Source: Oligoflexia bacterium (GTDB lineage: Bacteria > Bdellovibrionota > Bacteriovoracia > Bacteriovoracales > Bacteriovoracaceae). Taken from it: a stretch of 64,000 bases of DNA. The position numbers were made by a program, and so were the translations under genes. Positions 18,823 through 27,657 of this stretch are shown piece by piece. The stretch spans positions 87,908-151,907 of the forward strand of contig JADGAN010000003.1 in NCBI GenBank assembly GCA_015231955.1, in the 5' to 3' direction. The notes below the pieces were generated by a model. That model was not told the DNA's origin and did no database searches. It worked only from the letters and a program-made list of their open reading frames with translations. Position 1 is the stretch's first letter. Every line of letters begins with the position of its first letter.

Positions 18823-18948
18823 TTTTATGAAATATTTCAGCAGAATGTCGCAAAAGAGTTGAATTTTTCATCCTAGTATGAAAAAAACTGAAATGCTCTT
18901 GTTTTTAGAGTTTTTTAGTAAATTGAAGAATAGTGCGAGCACAAATGT

Positions 18949-19614
18949 ATGTATGGACTCTATATAGACACCAGTTGTCGGTTGGTTTTAGGGATCTTGC
19001 AGGTGAGTGACTCTTCAGAAACGACATGGGTGGACTATGAGTCGTATGCTGAGAAAAAGAGTTCAGCGGTTATCCATAAACTTATCGATGATCTTTTGAA
19101 AAAAAATCAAATCCCGATGGAAAAAATTGCGCTGCTTTTAGAGACAGCGGGCCCTGGTTCGTATACAGGCATGCGAATATCTCATGGCATTGCAGAGGTG
19201 TTTAAGCTCTTTGGAAAAGCAAAACTCTCATTCCATCACTTTGAGGTTCCAGCATTTTTAGGCATAAGTAGTGGAGTGTGGGTAGCGAGTGCGTTTAAAG
19301 GTGAATTTTTTGTTTATCGTTGGTATGAGGATGGAAAGAGCGAGACAGCGCTGCTTGATGCGACGTCTTTTAAACAGTTTTGCTTAGAGCTTCAATGCAA
19401 AAAAATTCCCATCTATACTCATTTTAAAACTGAACTGGAGCACGATTTCTTGAATGAGGTTAGTAGTAGTTTTATGGAGACGAGCGTTCTTATAAAGCAA
19501 GATTTGCTGCACTTGATGGAAAAGGTTTTTAAAGATCAAAATTCTTCAAGAAAGCGTCCATATTACTATCGTCCCCTTGAAAAAGAGTTTAGGTTGTATG
19601 AAAATGAAGCATAA
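18949..19614 (+). CDS. tsaB: tRNA threonylcarbamoyladenosine biosynthesis protein TsaB
   Basis: 221 residues of the ASKHA fold. The YIDTSCRLVLGIL strand and the diagnostic AGPGSYTGMRISHGIAE are present; the C-terminal half is divergent, as usual for TsaB. It partners TsaD and TsaE in making t6A37 in ANN-decoding tRNAs; neither is in the window. The ribosome-binding site is weak. It lies 13 bp before pssA, and its 126-bp upstream region contains only a weak hairpin followed by six T. Confidence 0.85.
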   Translation: MYGLYIDTSCRLVLGILQVSDSSETTWVDYESYAEKKSSAVIHKLIDDLLKKNQIPMEKIALLLETAGPGSYTGMRISHGIAEVFKLFGKAKLSFHHFEVPAFLGISSGVWVASAFKGEFFVYRWYEDGKSETALLDATSFKQFCLELQCKKIPIYTHFKTELEHDFLNEVSSSFMETSVLIKQDLLHLMEKVFKDQNSSRKRPYYYRPLEKEFRLYENEA

Positions 19615-19627
19615 GGAGATTTGATCT

Positions 19628-20377
19628 ATGCAAGAACAGCAGCGGCGATGGCCGGCTTTTTTACCAAGTGTTTTTACCGGTTTAAACATGGCCTGTGGAT
19701 TTGCCTCCATTATGGTTTCGATTCAAGGTGATTTTTATCGAGGTTCCATGTTTTTAATGTTGGGAATTTTATTTGATCTTGTTGATGGCAGAGTTGCACG
19801 TTGGACGGGAACAGAGAGCACTTTTGGTGAGCAATTTGATTCTATGAGTGATGTGGTCTCCTTTGGTGTGGCACCAGCAATTCTCTACTATCACCGTTTT
19901 TTGACAGACTTAAATCGCCCGGGGATGGTTTTAGCATTCTTTTTTATGCTTTGTGGGGCCATGAGGCTTGCACGTTTTAATGCCAATATCGACAAGATCT
20001 CATCCGATCACTTTCAAGGATTGCCAATTCCTCTTGGGGCCATGGCACTGGTGGGACTGACACTGCTCTCCTTGGCACACCCTGAAGTATTGACCATCAA
20101 ACCACTCCTCATTTCTTACATTGTGTTCTACGCTGTTTTGATGATCTCGAATATTCCTTTTCCTTCGTTTAAGCACTCTCCTCTCATCAAAAAATATCGT
20201 GGCCAAGTGTTGCTTTTAGTATTTGCTATTTTTGCGCTGATCTTACTCTTTGATGAGTATATGGTTTTGGCGATCGTCTCTCTCTATGTGATTAGTGCGA
20301 TCATCTATTTCCTTACTCATCGACAACAATTTAAAGACATCTTCAGTGGTGATGACAATGATGAGGTTATTCATTAA
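19628..20377 (+). CDS. pssA: CDP-diacylglycerol-serine O-phosphatidyltransferase
   Basis: 249 residues, polytopic, with the complete CDP-alcohol phosphotransferase signature DG-x2-AR-x8-G-x3-D-x3-D around residues 51-73 (DGRVAR, then GEQFDSMSD). The integral-membrane type II architecture (FTGLNMACGFASI at the N-terminus, NIPFPSFKH later) fits phosphatidylserine synthase, making the precursor of phosphatidylethanolamine. An AAGGAG ribosome-binding site precedes the ATG. Its last 17 bp overlap the next gene. Confidence 0.9.
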   Translation: MQEQQRRWPAFLPSVFTGLNMACGFASIMVSIQGDFYRGSMFLMLGILFDLVDGRVARWTGTESTFGEQFDSMSDVVSFGVAPAILYYHRFLTDLNRPGMVLAFFFMLCGAMRLARFNANIDKISSDHFQGLPIPLGAMALVGLTLLSLAHPEVLTIKPLLISYIVFYAVLMISNIPFPSFKHSPLIKKYRGQVLLLVFAIFALILLFDEYMVLAIVSLYVISAIIYFLTHRQQFKDIFSGDDNDEVIH

Positions 20378-21536
20378 GAGGCCATCAAACAATAACAGCT
20401 ATTGTTTGACGCCCCCTAATCTTTTTACTCCTGCAATCCTGTGCTTCTTACTCTTTTTCCAAGTTAATTTTCCCATTAGTGCCACAGAGAGCACCTCTCC
20501 CTTTTTTCCGAGTGGCGATGTGGTTAATGCCGATAAGCTTGACGATAGTTATAGGGATGAATCGATTGATGATGAAGAGATGGGGCAGGACTATTTTATT
20601 TCAGGTTCGGGTAGGGAAAAAAAACAAGAGGAAAAAGGTGAGACTCCGGAGAGTGTTTTTATTCAGGAAGGAGTGAAGCCACAACAAGAAAAAGTGTTCA
20701 CTAAAGAGGAGTTACAACAAAAAAAACGGCCGCACAATTACTCTAACTATTTGCCTGAAGAAGAAGTTACAGAGGTTAAGGATAAGCAAATTAATGAAAT
20801 GGATAAAGTGAAGTCGGAATCAGGATATGTGCAAGATTGGAATACTTGGGAGGGACGAGCAAAACCAAACACCCTCTATGAAGAGCAGGGCAGCGATTTG
20901 CTTCGTTCTCTTCGCCACCGGGGAAATTATAATCTTAATGTGGCCTTTTTCAAGGATGGCTCAGAGTACGCTTCTAATAATAAAGTGTTGTTTGAACGCA
21001 CTTTTAGACGAGAGGGGGACTCGACGTATGAAGGAGTGCTGCACTTTTCCAGTTACAAGATTTATAATCGGAAATTGGGAGTTTTTGGCGTGGGTGCTGG
21101 CGGCTCTATTGGTTATAATAGTGGTTATGCCTACTTTGTTGATGGAAACAAAAGTTCTACCAAAGTCATTTTGTGGACTATTCCTTTTGACGCTGGTGCC
21201 TCTTACGAAATTCCCATTGCAAACGCACTCAAGGTGGGAGGAGCGGCAGGCCCTTCGATCATGAGTTTAATTCAAAATCGTTCAGATGGAGGCAATGGCG
21301 TAAATAAGAAAGATGTGTGGCAAGCAAGCTATGGTTACTTTGCGCTCGCTCATTTGAAGTTTAATCTTTCAACAATTTTTGGCTTTTATAGTGCTAGATT
21401 GCTGCGAACATTTTCGGTTGCGAGCGTCTATGGCACTATCTTTTATCGGCATCAAGAATATTCAAAATTCAAGCAAAAGGATATCAAGATCTCCGGTGAT
21501 TCATTGGGGATTGGTCTGACATATGAATACTTTTAA
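20361..21536 (+). CDS. Probable outer-membrane beta-barrel protein with acidic N-terminal region
   Basis: 391 residues from the ATG at 20361 (ATGs at 20352 and 20358 are alternatives). A hydrophobic stretch at about residues 22-37 (PAILCFLLFFQVNF, then SATES) would be the signal peptide, preceded by an unusually long polar n-region. Residues 40-165 are acidic, Gln/Lys/Glu-rich and probably disordered. Residues 170-391 are Gly- and aromatic-rich, strand-like, and end in GLTYEYF, a typical barrel C-terminus. The family is unknown. It overlaps pssA upstream and truA downstream (14 bp). Confidence 0.68.
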   Translation: MRLFIKRPSNNNSYCLTPPNLFTPAILCFLLFFQVNFPISATESTSPFFPSGDVVNADKLDDSYRDESIDDEEMGQDYFISGSGREKKQEEKGETPESVFIQEGVKPQQEKVFTKEELQQKKRPHNYSNYLPEEEVTEVKDKQINEMDKVKSESGYVQDWNTWEGRAKPNTLYEEQGSDLLRSLRHRGNYNLNVAFFKDGSEYASNNKVLFERTFRREGDSTYEGVLHFSSYKIYNRKLGVFGVGAGGSIGYNSGYAYFVDGNKSSTKVILWTIPFDAGASYEIPIANALKVGGAAGPSIMSLIQNRSDGGNGVNKKDVWQASYGYFALAHLKFNLSTIFGFYSARLLRTFSVASVYGTIFYRHQEYSKFKQKDIKISGDSLGIGLTYEYF

Positions 21537-22476
21537 CGATGAAAAAATTGTTGATTTACAGCAAGAACAAGAACAAGAACAAGAACAAGAACAAGAACAA
21601 GAACAGGCCCAGGCACTGTTACCCTTTCACTACCGCTGCAAAGTTAGCTATAACGGTACCCATTATCAGGGATGGCAAATTCAATCGGGGTCTCCTTTAG
21701 GCGAGGCCAAAACTATTCAAGGAGAAATTAATAGCGCTCTCTCTAAGCTTTGTCAGGAGCGCGAAGTGTACACGCTTGGTGCCAGTCGTACCGATGCTGG
21801 TGTGCACTCTTTGGGACAAATTTTTCGTGCCTCCATTCCATTAGATCTTCCGATCTCTGCGATGACTAAGGGGCTCAACTCTTTTTTACCACCAGAGATT
21901 AGAATTCTTAGTGCAGAAAAATGTGATAGGGGATTTCATCCTCGGTATGCGGCCAAGTGGAAAGAGTATGTTTATCTGTTTACGATTGATCGATCTGATG
22001 AGAATTTACTAGCGTCTCCTTTTGTTCATAATTTGGTAGCAGCTTATCCTTACGCTTATGAGAGTATTAAATTACAAGCAATGATGGATGCGACCAAACT
22101 CTTTGTGGGACATCACGATTTTGTTAATTTTTATTGTGAGGGTTCCGCTTTTAAAAGCACGAAGAGGGAGATCTTGCGAACAGAGATGGCAAAAGTAACC
22201 GCCCCTTTGTCGTCTTGTTTGTTAGTTCCGGCAGCAGAATGCTGGATGATAAGAGTAATTGGAAGAGGTTTTTTAAAGCAGATGATTCGTCTTATCGTTG
22301 GAGCAATTTGGAATGTGGGAAGGGGAAGAGTTGCTCTTGTCGAGATTGCCAATGCTCTTGGTGGTGCGCGTGCTGGGAGTGATCCTAAGCTGGGAGTGGT
22401 TGCACCTGCCTGTGGGCTCTATTTAAAACAGATTGGTTTTTCAGAATTTGCAGATGGGGCCAAGTTCTCTGCATAA
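21523..22476 (+). CDS. truA: tRNA pseudouridine(38-40) synthase TruA with a Gln-Glu repeat at the N-terminus
   Basis: 317 residues. The catalytic Asp lies in GASRTDAGVHS, and YNGTHYQGWQIQ and FVGHHDFVNF are family landmarks; VIGRGFLKQMIRLIVG is near the C-terminus. The first 33 residues are an extra, non-family segment with seven Gln-Glu units. If translation began after the repeat no good start codon would be available, so the repeat is probably translated. It overlaps the preceding gene by 14 bp. Confidence 0.9.
   Translation: MNTFNDEKIVDLQQEQEQEQEQEQEQEQAQALLPFHYRCKVSYNGTHYQGWQIQSGSPLGEAKTIQGEINSALSKLCQEREVYTLGASRTDAGVHSLGQIFRASIPLDLPISAMTKGLNSFLPPEIRILSAEKCDRGFHPRYAAKWKEYVYLFTIDRSDENLLASPFVHNLVAAYPYAYESIKLQAMMDATKLFVGHHDFVNFYCEGSAFKSTKREILRTEMAKVTAPLSSCLLVPAAECWMIRVIGRGFLKQMIRLIVGAIWNVGRGRVALVEIANALGGARAGSDPKLGVVAPACGLYLKQIGFSEFADGAKFSA
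21562..21603 (+). repeat. Seven perfect tandem copies of CAAGAA inside truA
   Basis: Seven contiguous CAAGAA hexamers encode (Gln-Glu)7. Because the unit is six bases, copy-number change alters protein length but never the frame. Confidence 0.95.
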
Positions 22477-22534
22477 TTTGCATTTATTCCTTGGATGATC
22501 ACTTGAAATCTCTTGGGGTTACACTCCGATAAGT

Positions 22535-23893
22535 GTGGACTCTTTTTGCATAAACGAATTGATGCAATGGAGATTTAGTCGACTAACATTTATTTATCTC
22601 ACCTCGATCATCTTTTTATTTGTTCTGCACCAAGACGATATTAGGATGTTATCGCCCCTTTTTAAAGGTTATGCTACTCCCTCTAATGCACTTTCCGAGC
22701 ATATTAGAGGGAGGCTACGAAAAAATTTTGATGATAGAAAATTAATCCCCTTAACCATGAGTTATTTTTTTGGAGAGGTGCAGGGGTTGTCACAGGAGAT
22801 AAGGGGGGATCATAAAATGATTGGACTCAATCACCTGTTTACGCCCTCGGGAATTCACTTAACCTCACTGCTCCTGCTGCTATGGCCGCTTTCGCTGTTT
22901 TTTAAACAAAAGGCGGATCGCTTGCGTTTTCGAAGATACGCAACGCTGGCATTGTGCTTTTTGGTGCTCTTCCTACCAGGGCTTTATCCTTTAAAGCGAC
23001 TTGCAATTCTACGCTGGGCAGTTTTTTTAATCGGAAAATTTTTTCATTACAAAGACTATTTTATTATTTTTTTATTATGGTCTTTTCTTGATATTGCGAT
23101 TCTCATGCTAGGTACGTTCTATTACTCGCCAGGAAGTTTTGTCTATAGCTTTCTCTTTGTCGGAACCATTCTCGCCACCAAAGATATTTATCCTAAAATG
23201 CTCATGTGTTTAGCACTAGTTGGGGCACAAATCATCATCTCTTTTTTTCAACAAACGCCACTTGCCCCTTTGGGAGTGGTGATTAATTTTATACTGACTT
23301 TGATCTTTGAGTTTTTGTATCCGCTGATGTTTTGCTTGTTATTGCCACTGCCTTATTTTGAGAAAATATTGGAAAAAGTAATCGGGGTTTTCTACTACTT
23401 CATCCATCATGGAGCACACTATGCTTTAGAGTGTGGAATTGTTTTTTGCTCCTTTTCCATTCTTTTACTTGTGCTCTTGCTTTCTGCAAAGGAGATTCAA
23501 AAGAGTCGATTCTTGATTGTTTTGCTTTTGCTCTTCCATAGCGAAGCTCTTAATATGCGGCTTAGTAAAGGGCATAAAAATTTATCAGATTCACTTATGA
23601 ATGTCTCAATGAGAGAGCTTATTACTCATGATAAGTATTATTCTCTTCCTAGGGTGACAGAAATCAAGAGTATCAATTACTCACCTAAAAATTCACAATA
23701 TTCTATTACGGCGACTGATGGGCGAGTTTGTCGAGTAAAATTCAATAACGACTTTCTATTTGCCAAGAGTAGTTGCCGCATTACCCGTGGATTCTCACGA
23801 AGATCTTTGGTATCGTTGAACACAGGAGAGCAAAGCAAAGAGCGAACTAAAAAACAGAGTAAAAAACAGACTAAAAAATCAAAAAAGGAATAA
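22535..23893 (+). CDS. ComEC/Rec2-like membrane protein without nuclease/lactamase domain
   Basis: 452 residues; a GTG at 22535 and an ATG at 22562 are both possible starts, neither with a clear ribosome-binding site. The Competence-domain landmark GLNHLFTPSGIHLTSLLLLL (residues about 97-116) is present, followed by about seven membrane segments. There is no metallo-beta-lactamase HxHxDH motif, and the N-terminal OB-like part is reduced. The C-terminus is a Lys/Gln-rich tail. ComEC forms the inner-membrane DNA-uptake channel; a truncated form may still do so or have another role. Confidence 0.78.
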   Translation: MDSFCINELMQWRFSRLTFIYLTSIIFLFVLHQDDIRMLSPLFKGYATPSNALSEHIRGRLRKNFDDRKLIPLTMSYFFGEVQGLSQEIRGDHKMIGLNHLFTPSGIHLTSLLLLLWPLSLFFKQKADRLRFRRYATLALCFLVLFLPGLYPLKRLAILRWAVFLIGKFFHYKDYFIIFLLWSFLDIAILMLGTFYYSPGSFVYSFLFVGTILATKDIYPKMLMCLALVGAQIIISFFQQTPLAPLGVVINFILTLIFEFLYPLMFCLLLPLPYFEKILEKVIGVFYYFIHHGAHYALECGIVFCSFSILLLVLLLSAKEIQKSRFLIVLLLLFHSEALNMRLSKGHKNLSDSLMNVSMRELITHDKYYSLPRVTEIKSINYSPKNSQYSITATDGRVCRVKFNNDFLFAKSSCRITRGFSRRSLVSLNTGEQSKERTKKQSKKQTKKSKKE

Positions 23894-23898
23894 AACCT

Positions 23899-24966
23899 AT
23901 GTATGCAGTTGGAGATCTTATTATTACAGGTATCAGCGGAACTACCTTAACCGATGCAGAAAAGAGATTTATCGAAGAGGAGAAGATTGCTGGGGTTATT
24001 ATCTTTTCTCGTAATTATGAAAATCCAGAACAGCTGGCAAAACTTATCAATTCCATTCAAGCGCTACGAAGTGAGTGGCCACTGTTTATCGGAGTTGATC
24101 ATGAGGGAGGGAGAGTCTTTCGCTTTCGTCAGCATTTTACTCAATTCCCTTCAATGTTTTCTATAACCAAGCACAACTCTCCCAAACTTTGTTTTGAGGT
24201 TCATCAAGTGATGGCGGAAGAGCTTGCTGCCTGTGGGATCAACCTCTCGTTCTCACCAGTGTGCGACCTTCTTACCAATAAGAGCAATAATGTGATAGGT
24301 GATCGCTCCTTTGGCGATGACCCGGAAGAGGTCTCCAAATATATTTCGGCCGCAGTCAGAGGGCTTGAGGCCAATCAGGTCATCTCTTGTGCCAAACACT
24401 TTCCAGGCCATGGTGACACCGAAAGTGGAGAGAAGGGGGACTCACACTTTGAATTGCCTTCTGTGCAAACAGAGTTTGCCACACTCATGGGGCGTGAAAT
24501 GATTCCTTTTAAGAAGGCGATTAAATCGCGTGTCGAGATGATGATGATGGCACATCTTATGGTTCCTGCTATCGATGAGTCACGACCTACCACCTTCTCT
24601 CCGCGGGCATACCAACTATTAAGAGAGGAGCTTAAATATCACCGGATCATTATTTCCGATGATATGGAGATGAAGGCAGTTGCAAAGCACTACCCTGAGC
24701 AGGAGGCCCCCATTATGACAATTAATGCAGGTTGCGATCTCCTGATCTATAATCACATGGAGAAGGCACAAATCGCCGTCGCGGCCTTGCATGAAGCGCT
24801 CAAAACCAAAAAAATTAAAAAAGATGACTTTGAGGACAAACAAAGACGCATCGTAGATTGCAAAAAAAGAAATTTAAGCAACTACCAACCCATCTATATT
24901 CCAGACATCGCTAAAAAGATGAACACCCCTATGGCCCAAGAGCTTTTGCAAAAATTAAAGAGCTAA
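23899..24966 (+). CDS. nagZ: Beta-N-acetylhexosaminidase NagZ (GH3)
   Basis: 355 residues. Glycoside hydrolase family 3 signature with KHFPGHGDTESGEKGDSH carrying the catalytic Asp/His dyad loop, VDHEGGRVFRF in the N-terminal half, and the nucleophile Asp in IISDDMEMKAV. It removes GlcNAc from anhydro-muropeptides in peptidoglycan recycling, in the cytoplasm (no signal peptide). It begins 5 bp after the ComEC-like gene. Its end overlaps the convergent birA by 12 bp. Confidence 0.92.
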   Translation: MYAVGDLIITGISGTTLTDAEKRFIEEEKIAGVIIFSRNYENPEQLAKLINSIQALRSEWPLFIGVDHEGGRVFRFRQHFTQFPSMFSITKHNSPKLCFEVHQVMAEELAACGINLSFSPVCDLLTNKSNNVIGDRSFGDDPEEVSKYISAAVRGLEANQVISCAKHFPGHGDTESGEKGDSHFELPSVQTEFATLMGREMIPFKKAIKSRVEMMMMAHLMVPAIDESRPTTFSPRAYQLLREELKYHRIIISDDMEMKAVAKHYPEQEAPIMTINAGCDLLIYNHMEKAQIAVAALHEALKTKKIKKDDFEDKQRRIVDCKKRNLSNYQPIYIPDIAKKMNTPMAQELLQKLKS

Positions 24967-25752
24967 ACTTCCGCTAATAAAGTGTTTGCTTATTCCAGTG
25001 CGAAGATCCCTCACAACGGCCTCCCCTTGCGGCCCTAATCCCATAAAAATCCCACGAAACAGGGGTACTGCTTCCTCGCAGCTAAAGCTCACCACACGAT
25101 TGAGATGGGCACAGTAGCTACACCACTGCTGAATCAAATCCTCTGTCCCGCAGAAGCGATTCTTCAAATAGTAGCGATAAAATTGCAATGGGATGGTATG
25201 CTGAAACTTCCCATGCTCTCCCATACTATGATTGCAAGCAACAAACTCCGACTCTGAGTCAAAAATAAATCCCAGAGGAGAGGTATAGCTTGTCGTTGAC
25301 ACATCATTGTCATGGGGTGAAGGATACAGATTGAGACCAATTCCCACAATCAAACGCTCTCCAGTGACAGTAATTAAAATACCCCCACACTTTTTGTACT
25401 CCTCACCATCAAGGCATAAAAGATCATTAGGCCACTTCAAGAAGAGCGCTCTGCCTCCTGAAAAACTTCCCTTTAAAAATTGCAGCAACAGCACACCCAC
25501 CTCAAGCGAACTCAACATAAACTTTGGATGAGCAGAGGCGCAAAACGAAAAGGCCAGCGAGTTCTGTAGGCAATCCCATTTTCTTCCGAGGCGTCCCATC
25601 CCCCCTGGCTGCACAATAGTTGTCACTATCGCACACTGCTGCTGACTCTGCTCACTTTCAACCCAGCTCTTTAATTGTGTCTGAGTGGATTCGCTTTCCT
25701 CAAGGTGCATTCCCCATATCCCATCCTCATACATCTTAAACTCGTTTTTCAT
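24955..25752 (-). CDS. birA: Biotin-[acetyl-CoA-carboxylase] ligase
   Basis: 265 residues. Catalytic motif GRLGRKW (GRxGR), FLKWPNDLL (KWPND) and KCGGILITV are all present, with the GIGLNL strand after them. There is no N-terminal helix-turn-helix, so it is a class I ligase without repressor function. A 40-residue stretch around 180-220 is poorly conserved. It is convergent with nagZ and stands alone on its strand. Confidence 0.92.
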   Translation of the reverse strand: MKNEFKMYEDGIWGMHLEESESTQTQLKSWVESEQSQQQCAIVTTIVQPGGMGRLGRKWDCLQNSLAFSFCASAHPKFMLSSLEVGVLLLQFLKGSFSGGRALFLKWPNDLLCLDGEEYKKCGGILITVTGERLIVGIGLNLYPSPHDNDVSTTSYTSPLGFIFDSESEFVACNHSMGEHGKFQHTIPLQFYRYYLKNRFCGTEDLIQQWCSYCAHLNRVVSFSCEEAVPLFRGIFMGLGPQGEAVVRDLRTGISKHFISGSLAL

Positions 25753-25804
25753 TTTTTCTTTTTGCCTTTGCAGTGATTTTCTATGAATTTAATAAACTAA
25801 TCAT

Positions 25805-25833
25805 TTGTCAGGTAGCGGGCAATCATATATTAT
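25805..25833 (+). promoter_or_regulatory. Sigma-70 promoter of the tRNA-Pro gene
   Basis: TTGTCA at 25805-25810, a 17-bp spacer, and TATTAT at 25828-25833. Initiation near 25840 leaves a leader of about 40 nt that contains a run of 14 T (25845-25858) before the tRNA. Confidence 0.75.
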
Positions 25834-25880
25834 CGACTTGTTCATTTTTTTTTTTTTTGACATTGAAAAATTTTCACCAT

Positions 25881-25959
<79 letters not shown>

Positions 25960-26191
25960 TTAAAACACAAGTTTTTTGCAAACCTGAATTTTTATACTAA
26001 TGTGTTTTCTCCTCTCAAATAATCCTTTTTAAAAAAAAGTTTATGTCTCGGGGGCAATCTAGTATAAAACTAAAACACTCTATTGGGAGTTAATGCTGCT
26101 TATCCACACGTTACCACTATATCTTAAAGAAGGTAGTAACAATCAATCAGGTTAATAATGAATTTATTAACCAAAAACTTGGAGAAAAAAA

Positions 26192-26308
26192 ATGGCAAAA
26201 GGACAAGACAAAGGCGTCGTTAAAGAAAAAGACAAAAACAAGAAAAAGTTGACCATTAAAGAAAAGCAAGAAAGAAAAAAAGAAAAGGCCAAAAATAAAG
26301 GCAAGTAG
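26192..26308 (+). CDS. Very small lysine-rich protein (38 aa)
   Basis: The ATG at 26192 is preceded by TTGGAG eight bases upstream; the frame ends in TAG at 26306-26308 and is followed 10 bp later by an intrinsic terminator. The product starts MAKGQDKGVVKEK and is about half Lys, with LTIKEKQERKKEK in the middle; it has no hydrophobic segment. Small, basic, abundant proteins of this kind may bind RNA or ribosomes, but I do not recognise a family. A start, a ribosome-binding site and a dedicated terminator make this a real gene rather than chance. Confidence 0.7.
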   Translation: MAKGQDKGVVKEKDKNKKKLTIKEKQERKKEKAKNKGK

Positions 26309-26318
26309 CGGTTCTGAA

Positions 26319-26346
26319 AAAATCCCACTTTGGTGGGATTTTATTT
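26319..26346. terminator. Bidirectional intrinsic terminator between the 38-aa gene and the CNNM gene
   Basis: A perfect 10-bp stem AAAATCCCAC / GTGGGATTTT around the loop TTTG (26329-26332), with T-rich sequence on both strands after the stem. It serves the plus-strand small gene and the minus-strand CNNM gene. Confidence 0.88.
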
Positions 26347-26418
26347 CTTTTTTATCACCCAATGGAAGGTTCTGCACCTCTGACGGCTTCTTTTTCTTCT
26401 GTTTCCAAAGGGGATGCT

Positions 26419-27462
26419 CTAATCCTTGCTGGTAATCATGCTACGCCTTAGAAAAAATTTAACGTGGCCATCCTCATCTTCATCGATGATGTCTCCAATG
26501 ACTTCTTCCAATATATCTTCAAGAGTAATAATGCCTTCTGGATTTGTCTCATCTCCTACGATTAGAAGATGTATGCGATCTTTTTGCATTCTTTTGAGAA
26601 CATCAAGCAGTTTCTCTTCTTTTTTAACAAATCGGGGAGGTCTAATAAAACTTACCCAATTTTCTGCCCCTCCACTTTTAAAGAGATGTAAAAATTCCTT
26701 CGCATGTAAAAAGCCACAAACTTCTTTATTAGCTAAAACTGGAAGTCGTGTTCGCCCATGTTCTAATATTAGTTTTAATACGTTGTCTGATTCGGCCTCA
26801 TAGAGAACGTGATTCACTTGATTCCAAGGAATCATAACTCCTTTTACTACTTTAGATTCAAGATCAATCAGATTTAAAATATATTGCTTATGCTCTTTTT
26901 TTAATCCAGATAAGGAAACATCATCACTGATATGATGAGCGTCTATTTCCGAGATATATAAGCGCATCTGTCTCAAGATAAATTTTGTTACCTTTTCCAT
27001 GGGAATAATCAAGGGGCTCAGAATTTTTTCTGTCAACTTTAAAGCGTGAGCAAGTTTGATAATCACAGGGAATGAATAACGGAGTGCTATTGATTTTGGC
27101 ACTAACTCTCCAATAACGACTGAAACAAAGGTTAGAGGAACTACAACAAAACTAATCGCGATCATTTCCGCCCAAGCGTCACTTATACCCAAAGAAGCGG
27201 ATAGCAGTGGTGCTATTGTTTCCTCTGCTCCTGCACCGCTTACTGCAGCAGAAATTGCACCTACAAGAGTTATTCCAATCTGGATAGCTGACAACAATCT
27301 CTCTGGCACTTTTTGCATTTTTTCTATAATTGCCGCTCTCGAATCGCCTGCCAGCGATGTATTGCGAATTTTTTTCTTATCTACACTAACAAACGCCATT
27401 TCGGCACAAGACATTATTGCGTTCAGTAATAGGCATAAAAGTACAATTAAAATGGGAACCAT
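26419..27462 (-). CDS. CNNM (DUF21) transmembrane protein with CBS pair, HlyC/CorC family
   Basis: 347 residues. The CNNM membrane domain covers about 1-185 (SCAEMAFVSVDKKKIRN and AIQIGITLVGAISAAVSG are landmarks), and two CBS domains cover about 205-330 (VVKGVMIPWNQV; EGIITLEDILEEVIGDI). The C-terminal CorC_HlyC domain of about 80 residues that most homologues carry is missing; the protein ends 20 residues after the second CBS. Related proteins are implicated in Mg2+ or Co2+ handling. It is a single gene, with a 195-bp upstream spacer in which I see nothing else. Confidence 0.88.
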   Translation of the reverse strand: MVPILIVLLCLLLNAIMSCAEMAFVSVDKKKIRNTSLAGDSRAAIIEKMQKVPERLLSAIQIGITLVGAISAAVSGAGAEETIAPLLSASLGISDAWAEMIAISFVVVPLTFVSVVIGELVPKSIALRYSFPVIIKLAHALKLTEKILSPLIIPMEKVTKFILRQMRLYISEIDAHHISDDVSLSGLKKEHKQYILNLIDLESKVVKGVMIPWNQVNHVLYEAESDNVLKLILEHGRTRLPVLANKEVCGFLHAKEFLHLFKSGGAENWVSFIRPPRFVKKEEKLLDVLKRMQKDRIHLLIVGDETNPEGIITLEDILEEVIGDIIDEDEDGHVKFFLRRSMITSKD

Positions 27463-27657
27463 TTTAAATCCCTCTCCTTAATTTTTTTAGATGGTGATAT
27501 TAATCTTCCGGCGTTTGCTTTTGATGCCAATTTTCATAGAGGAAGCTATATCACAAACAATAGGAAGAGCGCAATGCCTCCCCATCCTAAAGGGATCCTT
27601 ACCTTTCTTATCAAGGCAGTAATGGTTTAATGCAGGAATTCATCTAAGTGGTTGAGG

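Noticed and set aside
18885-18918. Weak hairpin with six T after nikO, as a terminator
   Set aside because: The stem is only about four base pairs, too weak to call.
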